Made by a program: the position numbers and the translations under genes | Shown: in pieces, positions 52,651 through 62,222 of the stretch | Layout: each line of letters begins with the position of its first letter | How positions within the stretch are numbered: the stretch's first letter is position 1 | The notes under the pieces: model-generated | What the model saw: the letters and a program-made list of their open reading frames with translations, nothing else | Told to the model about the DNA's origin: nothing | Database searches by the model: none | From: Acidobacteriota bacterium | GTDB taxonomy: Bacteria > Acidobacteriota > Terriglobia > Acidiferrales > UBA7541 | NCBI GenBank assembly: GCA_013289585.1 | Contig: JABCZR010000009.1 | Location: 62,001-126,000 of the forward strand | Reading direction: 5' to 3' | Length of the DNA stretch: 64,000 bases

Positions 52651-53436
52651 TTACTTCACGATGCCGCGCTCGGCGCTTTCCACGAATTGGATCAATTCCT
52701 GCACGTCGGGCGAATCCGCGAGTGTTTTGCGCATCTCCGCAAGCGCTTGCGACGTATTCAGTTTCGAACGCAGCAGCAGCCGATACGCCTGCTTGAGCGT
52801 GCGCAAGCGCTTCGGCGAAAATCCTTTGCGCTCCAGCCCAATCGCATTGACACCGAAGCTCTTCGTTTCCCGCTCGGTAACGATTTTCGAAAACGGCGGA
52901 ACATCTTGCGTAACTACCGTGGACGCACCCACGTATGCGTACCGGCCGATCCGGCAAAACTGGTGCACCGGGCAGAACGCGCCGATCGTCGCGAAATCTT
53001 CCACCGTGACGTGTCCCGCGAGCGTCGCGCCGTTCACGAACAGCGTATGGCTGCCGATCACGCAATCGTGTCCGACGTGCGAGTACGCCAGAAAAAAATT
53101 CTCGTCGCCCAGCGAAGTCCTGCCGCCGCCTTTTTGTGTCCCGCGGCTCACGGTCACGTATTCGCGGAAAATGTTTCCGTCGCCCGCCACCAGCTCAGTG
53201 CGTTCGTTGCGAAAGGTATAATCCTGCGGGTCGCCGCCCACCACGCTGAACGCATGAAACACATTGTTCTTGCCGAACTTCGACGGCCCCTGCACTACCG
53301 CATGCGCGCGTACTACGCAACCATCGCCCAATTCCACTTCTTCGCCCACCACCGCGTGCGCGCCGACCTGCACACCTTCGCCAAGCTTCGCGCTTGCCGC
53401 CACGGTGGCCTGCGGATGAATCTCACTCTTTGTCAT
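52651..53436 (-). CDS. lpxA: UDP-N-acetylglucosamine acyltransferase
   Basis: First committed step of lipid A synthesis. The 261-residue protein from ATG 53436 is a left-handed beta helix of hexapeptide repeats (VGAHAVVGEEVELGDGCVVR and so on). It contains the LpxA motifs GDPQDYTF, REYVTVSRGT, the catalytic His in YSHVGHDCVIGSH, and AYVGASTVVTQDVPPFSKIV. The C-terminal helical domain follows. The start overlaps the fabZ stop by four bases. Start 53436 is chosen over an upstream in-frame ATG inside fabZ. Confidence 0.96.
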   Translation of the reverse strand: MTKSEIHPQATVAASAKLGEGVQVGAHAVVGEEVELGDGCVVRAHAVVQGPSKFGKNNVFHAFSVVGGDPQDYTFRNERTELVAGDGNIFREYVTVSRGTQKGGGRTSLGDENFFLAYSHVGHDCVIGSHTLFVNGATLAGHVTVEDFATIGAFCPVHQFCRIGRYAYVGASTVVTQDVPPFSKIVTERETKSFGVNAIGLERKGFSPKRLRTLKQAYRLLLRSKLNTSQALAEMRKTLADSPDVQELIQFVESAERGIVK

Positions 53437-53900
53437 TTCGCGGATTCTTGCGGCTTGGTCACGGCTTCGCGGTCCACCATCTTGCACATCAGCGTGGCTT
53501 CTGCCGCCAGTTGGCCCTCCACTGTCGCTTTCCCTTCCAGCTTGCAGAAGTCGCCGCGCCAGGAAAGCACTTTCATCTCCACTTTCAACTGGTCACCGGG
53601 CACCACCGGCCGGCGGAATCGCGCCCCATCCACGGCCACAAAATAGAGCAGCTTCTTTTCCCGGTCCGGAACTTCCGTCAGCAGCAAGAGCCCGCCGGTT
53701 TGCGCCATGGATTCGATAATCAAAACGCCCGGCATAATCGGCTGCCCCGGAAAGTGCCCCTGAAAATGCGACTCATTGATGGTGACGTTTTTCACGCCCA
53801 CGATGCGCTTCAGCCGCTCCATCTCCAGGATGGCGTCCACCATCAGAAAGGGATAACGGTGCGGCAGAATCTTCTGAATTCCCACAACGTCCAGTATCAT
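53433..53900 (-). CDS. fabZ: 3-hydroxyacyl-[ACP] dehydratase FabZ
   Basis: Dehydrates 3-hydroxyacyl-ACP in fatty acid elongation and shares its substrate pool with LpxA. Seen are ILPHRYPFLMVDAILEM, SHFQGHFPGQPIMPGVLIIE with the catalytic His, then the glutamate in ESMAQTGG. Length of 155 is standard. It is the first gene of the minus-strand operon fabZ-lpxA-lpxI-oxidoreductase-tonB-small ORF-miaA and is divergent from an M20 peptidase. Confidence 0.96.
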   Translation of the reverse strand: MILDVVGIQKILPHRYPFLMVDAILEMERLKRIVGVKNVTINESHFQGHFPGQPIMPGVLIIESMAQTGGLLLLTEVPDREKKLLYFVAVDGARFRRPVVPGDQLKVEMKVLSWRGDFCKLEGKATVEGQLAAEATLMCKMVDREAVTKPQESAK

Positions 53901-54074
53901 TCACGCTCTCCGTCGCGCCATGACTCCACCTGCGGCGCTCCTGTTCAGCCCGGCAAACTTCTAATTATATGCGAACCTCAGCCCTCCGCGATACACGCAC
54001 GGAAAGCTCCACATGGGCTGGCGAGAGTTCGCCAGGTTGCCGCTTCTTCGTTGCATTGCTAGCATGTCCCCACC

Positions 54075-55232
54075 ATGCCGGAGTCCACCTCACCCAAAGA
54101 TTTCTTGCGTCTTCTAAAGCCGCGCCTGCCGCGGATGCTTGCAACGCTGCGCCAGTTTGTCGAGGCCGAATCTCCCAGCCTCGAAAGAGCCGCTGCCGCC
54201 CGCTGCTGCGGGATTATCGCCGAAGCCTGGCGCAAACAGGGCGTGCGCGTCGAACGGATGGCACAGAAGCATCGCGGCGATCATCTTCGCATCACGCACT
54301 GGCCGCACAAATCCCGCCCCGCGGGCCAGATCCTGGTCCTTGGCCATTACGACACCGTTTATTCCAGCGGCGCGCTCCGCAAGATGCCCTTCCGTATCTC
54401 ATCAGGCAAAGCCTACGGCCCTGGAATCTTCGACATGAAGGCGGGAATCGTTCAGGCGCTCTTCGCGCTGCAAGCCCTGCGAGAAACAAATGCCAGCTTG
54501 CGTAAACGCCTCGTCTTTCTCTGGACCTCCGACGAAGAGATCGGCAGCGGTTCTTCCCGCAAACTCCTCGAAGCTGAAGCGCGCCGCAGCGACGCCGTTT
54601 TCGTCCTCGAACCATCCTTCGGTCCGCGCGGCCTGCTGAAGACGGCGCGCAAAGGCGTCGGCGAAGTCGAATTGATCGTGCACGGTTGCGCCTCTCATGC
54701 GGGTCTCGCGCCGCAAAAAGGAATCAACGCCATCCACGAGCTGGCGGAACAACTCACGCGCATAATAGGATGGAACGATCCTCGCCGCGGCGTGACCATC
54801 AACGCCGGCATCATCGAAGGCGGCACTCGCACCAACGTCATCCCCGAACGCGCCCGCGCCGTTCTTGACCTGCGCGCCCTTCGCGTTTCCGATATGCTCA
54901 GCCTGGAAGAACGCCTGCGCGACCTGCGTCCGTTTCAAACTGGCGCCCGGCTGGAGATCACCGGCGGCTTCGACCGTCCTCCGCTCGAAGCCAGAATGAG
55001 CGCATCGCTCTTCGCACGCGCTCAATTACTCGCAAATCAAATGAATCTCTCCTTGGGCGAATGCACCGTCGGCGGGGGCTCCGACGGAAATTTCACCGCC
55101 GCGCTTGGCATCCCCACACTCGACGGCCTCGGCGCCGTCGGCGACGGCGCCCACTCCGCCCACGAACACATCCTAATCAACACCATGCCCGCTCGTGTCG
55201 CACTCCTGGCCGCACTACTGGCGTCGATGTGA
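54075..55232 (+). CDS. M20 family peptidase (carboxypeptidase G2-like)
   Basis: Zn-dependent peptidase of 385 residues. Metal ligands are in VLGHYDTVYSSG, GPGIFDMKAGIVQALFAL, and the base-ligand pair in WTSDEEIGSGSSRKL. The later His-containing GCASHAGLAPQKGINAIHEL is the dimer/lid side, and GAHSAHEHILINTMPARVAL supplies the last ligand. No signal peptide is obvious, so it may be cytoplasmic, unlike the M20 protein at 36722. It ends 70 bases before the next convergent gene. Confidence 0.9.
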   Translation: MPESTSPKDFLRLLKPRLPRMLATLRQFVEAESPSLERAAAARCCGIIAEAWRKQGVRVERMAQKHRGDHLRITHWPHKSRPAGQILVLGHYDTVYSSGALRKMPFRISSGKAYGPGIFDMKAGIVQALFALQALRETNASLRKRLVFLWTSDEEIGSGSSRKLLEAEARRSDAVFVLEPSFGPRGLLKTARKGVGEVELIVHGCASHAGLAPQKGINAIHELAEQLTRIIGWNDPRRGVTINAGIIEGGTRTNVIPERARAVLDLRALRVSDMLSLEERLRDLRPFQTGARLEITGGFDRPPLEARMSASLFARAQLLANQMNLSLGECTVGGGSDGNFTAALGIPTLDGLGAVGDGAHSAHEHILINTMPARVALLAALLASM

Positions 55233-55302
55233 AGATAGCAATCGTGGAATTGTTGGAGATTTCGCGTAGCCGACAAGATCACGGAAAGCCGGCGAGTTTC
55301 GA

Positions 55303-56790
55303 TCAGCGCCCGTAAGTTTTTTTCAAGTACTCTACCGTGGACTGCATCAAATCACTGTAATCGCTGTGCAGCACTTCCTTCAGCGCCGCTTCCGTGGCCA
55401 TCCCCGATCCGATGCGATCCAGGATCCGCTCGATATCTCCCATCCCGTCCTTCTCCACAATGAATTCAACATTCGCAAGCGCCCACGCATACGCATGGCG
55501 CGCGTCATCCGCTTTCATGTGCGTCCAGTCGCCTTCCAGTTGCCCGAGCGAAACCATATGCCCGTCGCTATAATCGCTGATTAAGACGCTCGCATTTTGT
55601 CCGCTACGATTTCCTTCCATCCATTGCGCCATTCCCTCTTGAATCCAGGTCGGCGCGCGGATCGCGCAACTCTCTTTCAGCCCCATACAGGCGCTTCCCG
55701 TCTTCTGCGCAATAAAACTGTGTGTCAGCTCGTGCTTCAGCGAGCGCGACAGCTCTTCATCCACATTCGTCAATCCCTGCACTGGAACGCGAATCCTTCC
55801 ATCGTAGAGCGCGCCCGCCCACGCCGGCGCCCGCGTGATATCCGTGAAAACCTCTTGCGTGTACAGAATTACGCCGATCGATTCCGGCGGCGTGTAGTTC
55901 AGCTCGGACTCGATCGCGGAAAAATGCATCTCCAGCGTGCGCAACACATCCCGCGCCAGCGCCGGCTCCGCCGCGCCGTTGTAGCGCAGCTTGAAGTGGC
56001 TGCTCTCATTTTCCTTGTAGTTTTCTTCTTCCAGCTTATCCTGCTGCGCCTTTTCCAGCGCCGCCTGCACTTCCGGATCAGGCCGCAGCGCAAGCGCCCG
56101 TTTCCATTCCGCCACCGCCAGGTCCATCTTGTTCAAACCGTAGTACGACCACCCCGTCAGCTTGGGCACTTCCGGATTCTCGGGCGCAACCCGCTTCGCT
56201 TTTTCCAGATATTCCAGCGCTTGTTTGTATTCGCTTCGCCGCAAGTAGACGTACGCGACATTCAATAGCAGCCCCGCCGCTTCCGGCGCGTAGGTCAGCG
56301 CGGTGCGTTCGTCGGACAAGGCATGCTCCAGGTCGCCGCGCGACAATTCAAACGTCGCCGCCGCATGGTGGCCGATGGCGGCTTTGAAGCTTGCCTCCTT
56401 CGTTCCCGTTCGCGCTTCACCCTCGAGCTTTGCGATGTATCCCCGGTCTATCGACCCATCATGAACCACCGCGCGCTCGATCTCCCCGCCGCCTCCTGCT
56501 GCGCTGGGCTGTGTTTCCGGCGGCGCAATCGCAAGGTTTGCCGCCGCGGACTCCGGCGAATTCGCCAGCGGCACCGCCCCGCCCTTCTCGATGTGATCTA
56601 CGATGGACTTCGGCAGGCTCAGTTCTCCTGCGGAAGTCAGATATCTCACCTTGTCCCCTTCCTCAAAAGCGCTCAATGCAAGAATGCGCCGCCCGTTTTT
56701 CAGGACAATCGTATCCGCCGCCGCTCCGTGCGCCATCGAAAGCAGCGCGGCAAACAACAAAATTGGGCGCACTTGTGGAAAGGAATTCAT
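55303..56790 (-). CDS. Secreted TPR protein with peptidase-MA-like (HExxH) domain
   Basis: About 495 residues, starting at ATG 56790 (or 56799) with a signal peptide (SFPQVRPILLFAALLSMAHG, then AAA). A short beta domain (~30-70) is followed by TPRs (ERTALTYAPEAAGLLLNVAY and EYLEKAKRVAPENPEVPKL). The C-terminal part has a thermolysin-type zinc motif HELTH in LSRSLKHELTHSFIAQK, with IQEGMAQWMEGN supplying the downstream Glu, matching the peptidase MA superfamily. Probably a periplasmic protease; substrate unknown. Divergent from the M1 aminopeptidase. Confidence 0.85.
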   Translation of the reverse strand: MNSFPQVRPILLFAALLSMAHGAAADTIVLKNGRRILALSAFEEGDKVRYLTSAGELSLPKSIVDHIEKGGAVPLANSPESAAANLAIAPPETQPSAAGGGGEIERAVVHDGSIDRGYIAKLEGEARTGTKEASFKAAIGHHAAATFELSRGDLEHALSDERTALTYAPEAAGLLLNVAYVYLRRSEYKQALEYLEKAKRVAPENPEVPKLTGWSYYGLNKMDLAVAEWKRALALRPDPEVQAALEKAQQDKLEEENYKENESSHFKLRYNGAAEPALARDVLRTLEMHFSAIESELNYTPPESIGVILYTQEVFTDITRAPAWAGALYDGRIRVPVQGLTNVDEELSRSLKHELTHSFIAQKTGSACMGLKESCAIRAPTWIQEGMAQWMEGNRSGQNASVLISDYSDGHMVSLGQLEGDWTHMKADDARHAYAWALANVEFIVEKDGMGDIERILDRIGSGMATEAALKEVLHSDYSDLMQSTVEYLKKTYGR

Positions 56791-56877
56791 CCGACGCATC
56801 TCACCATCTTAATTCCGGCGCAGCGCTTGCCGTTGCCCGCCTTGTTCCCTCATGCCGAAAGTGACTACACTCTGTAT

Positions 56878-59355
56878 ATGTGGGCAGGGGCGAGGCTATT
56901 CGCGTTGGGGTGTCTTCTGGCGCCGGCAGTTCTCCCGGCAACCGAACGGACACCTCACGAACTGTATGATGCCATCAATTCCGCGCGCGTCGACCCTTCC
57001 GCCGTCTATCACATCGCTGCCGCCAACCACATCCAGCTTCGCCGCGGCGACGCCGTCCTCTCTCTCGAAGAGGGCACATTCGCCTTTTTCTCCCCGCTGG
57101 ATGGACGGATCATCGGCGCCGTTTTCTCGGGCAGTGGCCATGCACTGGCCCTTCCGCGCAATCCCGTCGAAAAACAGCAGATGGGTTATTTCCTGGGCGC
57201 TCCGGTCCTCGACCAGGATTTCTTCTCTGCTTATTTCCGTTTCACCGACGATACCGTGAACGAACTCCTTGGCCAATTCCACACCGCCAACCTCGCGCCT
57301 CAGACCGATTCTTCCTTCGCCGTTCGCTGGGAGCCTGGCTTGGCAAAGCTCAATCCCAGCCAGACTCTGCGCCTTCTCCTCGATCGCCTCTCGCAGAATC
57401 CCAAGCCCTACTTCTATGCCGGGCTGGACGGCGCCGCGACCGGCTTCTTCGATGTCATGCTGGATATGCAACGCAACGAGCAGTTTCTTCTGGGTCAATT
57501 CCATAAGGCCAACGGCCAAACCTTTTACGACGTCTGGACTTCCCACAGCATCGCCGGCCTGCCTGTCCACACCCCAGACTTCCGTGGACTCGCCTATTCC
57601 ATCGAGACGACCATTCTCCCTGACAACTCGCTCGACGCAGTGGCAACCGTTCGCGTCCGCGCCGAAACCGGTGGCGAACGCATGATCGTCTTTCAGCTTT
57701 CCCGTGAGCTCTCCATAGACAAAGTCGCAAACGATAAGGATCAACCCTTGGCGTTTTTTCAAAATGAGGGGTTGAACCTGCAGAAGCGCAGCGTGCGCGG
57801 CAGCGACTATCTGAACGTCGTGCTTCCAGAGGCTCCAGCGCGCGATCAAGAGTTCACTCTTCACTTTCACTATCGCGGAAACGTTATCGAGAATGCGGGG
57901 AACGGCGTGCTCTTTGTCGGTGCCAGGGAAAGCTGGTATCCCCACCTCGGGGACGCCGCGGAATTCGCCTCCTATGAACTCACCATGCGCTGGCCCCGCA
58001 AGCTGCGTCTGCTGGCCACCGGCGCCAAGATCGAGGAGCACGAGGAAGGCGACTTCCGCGTGGGTCATTGGAAAACGGACAAGCCTGCGTCCGTCGCGGG
58101 ATTTAATCTCGGCGACTATGCCACCGTTTCCGTTGCCTCTGCTGGCCACTCCGTGGACGTCTACGCCAACCGCCAGCTCGAGCAATCCCTCAAGAATCGC
58201 CTCTCTTTTTCGGATGCGGATGCCGTAGGTGTGCCATCAGGGCCTCTCGGAGGTCCCGCGACAGGCCACGCCGTCGCGCCTCCCCCATCCTCCCCCAGCC
58301 CCGCCGATGCGCTCAAACAGCTTGGCAAGGAGATCGATTCCTCGATTCATTTTTATGAGACTTTCAGTGGCCCCTTTCCCATTCATACTCTCAGCGTTTC
58401 GCAGATTCCCGGAACCTTTGCCCAAGGCTGGCCTGGCCTCCTGTACGTTTCCACCTATTCTTTTTTGCCTTCCGAGGCTCAGCGCCGCGCCGGGCTGACC
58501 TCCGCCGGCCAGGAGCAGTTCACCGAACTGGTTCCTTACCACGAAGTGGCTCATCAGTGGTGGGGCAACGTCGTCGGCTGGTCCGGCTACCGCGATCAAT
58601 GGATTGATGAAGGTATCGCAAATTACCTTGCGCTGCTCTTTGCCGACACCAAGAAAGATCCGGATCGCAATCTCCATGTATGGCTCGCGCGCTTTCGCCA
58701 GAGACTCGTGGAAAAGCCGCACGACGCCAGCATGCCCCCGGTAGATGTCGGCGCGCTCATTCTCGGCACTCGCCTTACCTCCTCAAAATCCCCACTCGCT
58801 TACGAAGAAGTCATCTACAGCAAGGGGACCTGGGTTTTTCACATGCTGCGCGAAATGCTGCGTCAGCCTCCCGCGCCAGGCCAGCCCGCGGTCGCAGCAG
58901 GCCAGCCCGGTAGCAAGAATCCGGACGCGCGATTCGTTGCTCTCCTGCAAACGCTGGTGACCAAATACGCCTATCGCGCGCTTTCCACCGATGATTTGCA
59001 GCGCGAAGTGGAAGCGGTGATGACCCCATCCATGGACCTGGAAGGCGGCCGCTCCATGGAGTGGTTTTTTGAAGAGTGGGTGCGCGGCACAGGAATTCCG
59101 CACTATCGCCTCGAATACTCGGTGCATAGTTCGGAAAAAGGCTATTCAGTCAGTGGGAAGCTCTATCAGACCGGTGTGCCGCGCGCTTTCATCGCCCGCG
59201 TCCCTCTTTATGCAGCAGTTGGTGGTGGCAGCAAAACGTTTCTCGGCACCGTGGTGGCAACCGGGGAAGAAACGCCGTTTCATTTCATCGCGCCCGTCGC
59301 GCCTCGCAAACTTCTCATCGATCCACAACTGACCCTGCTCTGCACCTCGGAATAG
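56878..59355 (+). CDS. M1 family metallopeptidase (aminopeptidase N-like), exported
   Basis: An 825-residue protein from ATG 56878 with a signal peptide (MWAGARLFALGCLLAPAVLP). An N-terminal region of about 240 residues precedes the M1 beta saddle (SIETTILPDNSLDAVATVRV). The zinc site HEVAH-18 residues-E (HQWWGN then QWIDEGIANYL) lies near residue 555. The usual GAMEN substrate motif is replaced by a WPGLLYVS stretch, so it may be an atypical M1 member with different specificity. It is longer at the front than the frame upstream suggests; earlier in-frame residues overlap the opposite gene and lack coding character. Confidence 0.88.
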   Translation: MWAGARLFALGCLLAPAVLPATERTPHELYDAINSARVDPSAVYHIAAANHIQLRRGDAVLSLEEGTFAFFSPLDGRIIGAVFSGSGHALALPRNPVEKQQMGYFLGAPVLDQDFFSAYFRFTDDTVNELLGQFHTANLAPQTDSSFAVRWEPGLAKLNPSQTLRLLLDRLSQNPKPYFYAGLDGAATGFFDVMLDMQRNEQFLLGQFHKANGQTFYDVWTSHSIAGLPVHTPDFRGLAYSIETTILPDNSLDAVATVRVRAETGGERMIVFQLSRELSIDKVANDKDQPLAFFQNEGLNLQKRSVRGSDYLNVVLPEAPARDQEFTLHFHYRGNVIENAGNGVLFVGARESWYPHLGDAAEFASYELTMRWPRKLRLLATGAKIEEHEEGDFRVGHWKTDKPASVAGFNLGDYATVSVASAGHSVDVYANRQLEQSLKNRLSFSDADAVGVPSGPLGGPATGHAVAPPPSSPSPADALKQLGKEIDSSIHFYETFSGPFPIHTLSVSQIPGTFAQGWPGLLYVSTYSFLPSEAQRRAGLTSAGQEQFTELVPYHEVAHQWWGNVVGWSGYRDQWIDEGIANYLALLFADTKKDPDRNLHVWLARFRQRLVEKPHDASMPPVDVGALILGTRLTSSKSPLAYEEVIYSKGTWVFHMLREMLRQPPAPGQPAVAAGQPGSKNPDARFVALLQTLVTKYAYRALSTDDLQREVEAVMTPSMDLEGGRSMEWFFEEWVRGTGIPHYRLEYSVHSSEKGYSVSGKLYQTGVPRAFIARVPLYAAVGGGSKTFLGTVVATGEETPFHFIAPVAPRKLLIDPQLTLLCTSE

Positions 59356-59479
59356 GTGAGTGCGTTCTCTTTTGCAGTTCGGCAGCCTTGATGTCGCTTT
59401 GGAGATTTCTCCGCAGCCTTAATCTCGCGTTTTGCGTCCGCGTCAGAGGAACTAAATAAGATGAGATTTATCTGCGAAC

Positions 59480-60379
59480 TTACTTCTTATAGCGTTCCAT
59501 CAACAACTGCTGTTCCAGCAGCGGGCTATCCACATTGAGCTCGGCTTTCCCGTATTCCCCGAAGACGTACACGAAGCCTGCGGGGTCCTTGGGCACCCCG
59601 CGCAACAGTCCGGCTTGGATCAGTTCGGCCATGCGCGTCGGCCGCTTCCCGTTTCGCTTCTGGTATTCGTCCGCAAGCGCGTCCAGCTGCCTGCACTCTT
59701 CCTTGGCCTTCAGCAATTGCAGTTGCATGAGCGCGTTTTTCCTGACGGAAGGATCCGACGCCGACTCGTAAATATCCCGCCACAAAAAGAATGAAGTCGA
59801 GAAGGATTCGCCTTCCGCCGCAATATTTGCGGCCATGACTTTCATCCACACCTGCGCGTTCGGTCTCTTGCTTCCCTCCAGGAACGCTTCCGAAGCCTTC
59901 TGGTAGTCCTTCAGGTCGAAGTAGTAGACAAATCCCAGGTCTTCATACAGGCGCCAGTAGTCGGGATTGGCTTCGATCCCTCGCTTGATCAGTTCCACCG
60001 CCAGGTCCGGCCGCCCCGCGCCCGCCGGCGCCGCCTGTGCGAGAAATACTGCGCCGAACCGGTAGGCCACCAGCAGTTTGGGGTCGAGTGTCGTCGTGAT
60101 ATCCAGCAGCGGCCAGAGCAGTTCGAGGTTCGTCTTTCCTTGAGAATGTTTGTTGCCGTAATACTGCACCACGCGCGTCCAGTAAATGTCCGCCATCAGC
60201 GGCGCGTACTCCAGGCTCATCAACTTCATCAACTTCCCCGAGCGCAGCAGGATGTCATCCCGCTCCTGGCTCAACGTCCCGCGCTGCCCGTCAATGCTAT
60301 GCTGCAGCCGCCAGATCCCCGCGAGTCCCAGCGGAAGCACGAGCAACAGCACCCACGCCATGGATTTCTGCGATTTCAT
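59480..60379 (-). CDS. Membrane-anchored TPR-like protein of an ABC exporter operon
   Basis: A 299-residue protein from ATG 60379 (overlaps the ABC permease stop by four bases). A membrane helix (SMAWVLLLVLPLGLAGIWRL) near the N-terminus is followed by helical, TPR-like repeats (LAVELIKRGIEANPDYWRLY, EDLGFVYYFDLKDYQKASEA). The C-terminus has RPTRMAELIQAGLLRGVPKD, then PAGFVYVFGEYGKAEL, like pilin-related C-terminal segments. Unknown function; the tight overlap implies work with the exporter. A longer upstream start would intrude into the permease gene. Confidence 0.75.
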   Translation of the reverse strand: MKSQKSMAWVLLLVLPLGLAGIWRLQHSIDGQRGTLSQERDDILLRSGKLMKLMSLEYAPLMADIYWTRVVQYYGNKHSQGKTNLELLWPLLDITTTLDPKLLVAYRFGAVFLAQAAPAGAGRPDLAVELIKRGIEANPDYWRLYEDLGFVYYFDLKDYQKASEAFLEGSKRPNAQVWMKVMAANIAAEGESFSTSFFLWRDIYESASDPSVRKNALMQLQLLKAKEECRQLDALADEYQKRNGKRPTRMAELIQAGLLRGVPKDPAGFVYVFGEYGKAELNVDSPLLEQQLLMERYKK

Positions 60380-61152
60380 TTCAGGTTGCGCCTTGAAAAA
60401 ACCACCGATGCAGCCGTCAACACCATCGAGCAATAAATTACCGCGTAGAGTGTGTTTTGCAGAATCAGCGCTCCCGGCACCGCGCGTCCGTGCGCAGCCA
60501 GCGCCATCACGTTGAAATTTTCAAAATTCGGCAAAAGATACGACAGCCACTTCGTGAACGCCGCCGTCCCCGGGTTCATCACATCGACGGGCAGGTTGCG
60601 CAACTCTTGCACGTATAGCCCGACGATGTACAACCCGGCCGTAAACAGAATCGCCAGCAGCGGAGTCGTGTAACAGGAAAACAAAAGCGCCAGAGCCACG
60701 ATCAGCGCCAGCTTCAGCAAAATGAAATACACCGCCACCAGCACCACGGCGTCGCTGCGCTCCAGCGTGTGCTTCACGTACAGCATGACCAGCAGCAGCC
60801 CCAGCGCCATCGCCGCCGTGTTCACCGCCAGCGTCAGCACCAGCCCGCCAAATTTCCCCAGCAGAAACTCCCATCGCCGCACCGGCTTCGCCAGCAGCGC
60901 GAACAGCGTGCGCTTCTCCATCTCTTTCGAAACCAGCGCGACTCCGAGAAAAATGGAAATCAGCAGCCCGATCACCGAAATGGCGCTCAGCCCCAGGCTC
61001 ACGATCACGCTCTCTTCGATCCCGATCGAAATCTGCCCGACCACGATGGCCGCCACCATCATCAGGAGCGCAAAAAAAACCAGGCTGTACAGCACACGGT
61101 CGCGCACGGCTTCGCGAAATGTATTTAACGCCACGATCCCCGCGCGCCTCAT
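60376..61152 (-). CDS. ABC-2 type transporter permease
   Basis: A 258-residue integral membrane protein with about six hydrophobic helices (for example VLYSLVFFALLMMVAAIVVG, IGLLISIFLGVALVSKEMEK and LALIVALALLFSCYTTPLLA). The EMEKRTLFALLAKPV motif after the second helix is characteristic of ABC-2 permeases. Its ATG overlaps the stop of the ATP-binding subunit by four bases. Substrate not predictable; such exporters carry lipids, polysaccharides or antibiotics. Confidence 0.9.
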   Translation of the reverse strand: MRRAGIVALNTFREAVRDRVLYSLVFFALLMMVAAIVVGQISIGIEESVIVSLGLSAISVIGLLISIFLGVALVSKEMEKRTLFALLAKPVRRWEFLLGKFGGLVLTLAVNTAAMALGLLLVMLYVKHTLERSDAVVLVAVYFILLKLALIVALALLFSCYTTPLLAILFTAGLYIVGLYVQELRNLPVDVMNPGTAAFTKWLSYLLPNFENFNVMALAAHGRAVPGALILQNTLYAVIYCSMVLTAASVVFSRRNLK

Positions 61153-62102
61153 TTCCCGTTCACCTCGACCGCTGCTGCCTGCGCGCGATCCGCCTCTACC
61201 AGATTCATGAAGAACTCTTCCAGCGTCGCTTTCACCTGCGTCACCGAATGAATGCGCGCTCCCGCTCCGCGAAGCTGCTCGATCGCTGCATACAACTCTT
61301 CTTCCGGCACTTGCAGCCGGTAGCGCTCGCCCATCTTCGTCACTTTGGAAAGTAGCGGCGCGTTGCTTCCCGCCGGCAGCTCAAATACGATTTCCATTCC
61401 CTGCGTCTTCATGTCCACCATCTGGCCGGGCGCGCCCACCCCGCGCAGTTTTCCTCCCACGATCACGCCCACGCGATCGCACAGCACCTCCGCGTCGGAG
61501 AGAATGTGCGTCGAAAACATCACCGTCTTTCCATCCCGCTTCAACTCCAGAATAATGTCCCGCACTTCCCGCCTGCCCACCGGGTCCAGCCCCGACATTG
61601 GTTCATCCAGAATCACCAGCTTCGGATCGTGCAGGATCGCTTGCGCCAATCCCACGCGCTGCAGCATCCCTTTCGAATACTTGCGTAGCTGGATCTTCCC
61701 CGCGGTTTCGAGCCCGACTTTTTTCAGCATCCGCTGCACGCGCTCTTTGCGGTCCGCCGCCGTCAGGTCATGAAACCTCGCGAAATAGTCGAGCACTTCC
61801 GCCGCCGTCAGATAATCGTAAAAGTACGGCTGCTCGGGCAGGTAGCCGATGTCCCGGTGCATTTCCACGTCGCTGATCGGTTTCCCCAGGATTCGCGCGT
61901 TTCCCGCCGTTGGAAAAATCAGCCCCATCAGCAGCTTGATCGTCGTCGATTTCCCCGCGCCGTTCGGCCCGATGAATCCAAACACCTCTCCGGTCTCCAC
62001 CTGCATGTTGAGCCCTTCGAGAGACGTTTTTTTTCTGAGGTGCAGAAAACCGAAGGGATATTCCTTGGTCAGATTTTCTATTTCAATCGCTGAACCTGGC
62101 AT
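61149..62102 (-). CDS. ABC transporter ATP-binding protein
   Basis: ATPase of the exporter, 317 residues. Walker A GPNGAGKSTTIKLLMGL (~41-57), the signature YSKGMLQRVGLAQAIL, Walker B LVILDEPMSGLDPVGRREVR and the switch His in FSTHILSD are all present. A C-terminal ~80-residue extension carries LPAGSNAPLLSKVTKMGERY, similar to the DUF4162 tail of exporter ATPases. It is the first gene of the transport unit and lies 120 bases downstream of a radical SAM gene. Confidence 0.94.
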   Translation of the reverse strand: MPGSAIEIENLTKEYPFGFLHLRKKTSLEGLNMQVETGEVFGFIGPNGAGKSTTIKLLMGLIFPTAGNARILGKPISDVEMHRDIGYLPEQPYFYDYLTAAEVLDYFARFHDLTAADRKERVQRMLKKVGLETAGKIQLRKYSKGMLQRVGLAQAILHDPKLVILDEPMSGLDPVGRREVRDIILELKRDGKTVMFSTHILSDAEVLCDRVGVIVGGKLRGVGAPGQMVDMKTQGMEIVFELPAGSNAPLLSKVTKMGERYRLQVPEEELYAAIEQLRGAGARIHSVTQVKATLEEFFMNLVEADRAQAAAVEVNGK

Positions 62103-62222
62103 GCATTCATTGTTGGCAAGCCGGAGCCGACCGTCAATCCATCAACCGGAAAGGTGTGCGCGGAGTGAAACAGGAGCGAAGGAACAGCGGGAAGAAAACA
62201 ACGCAAACCAATCAGCCAGAAA

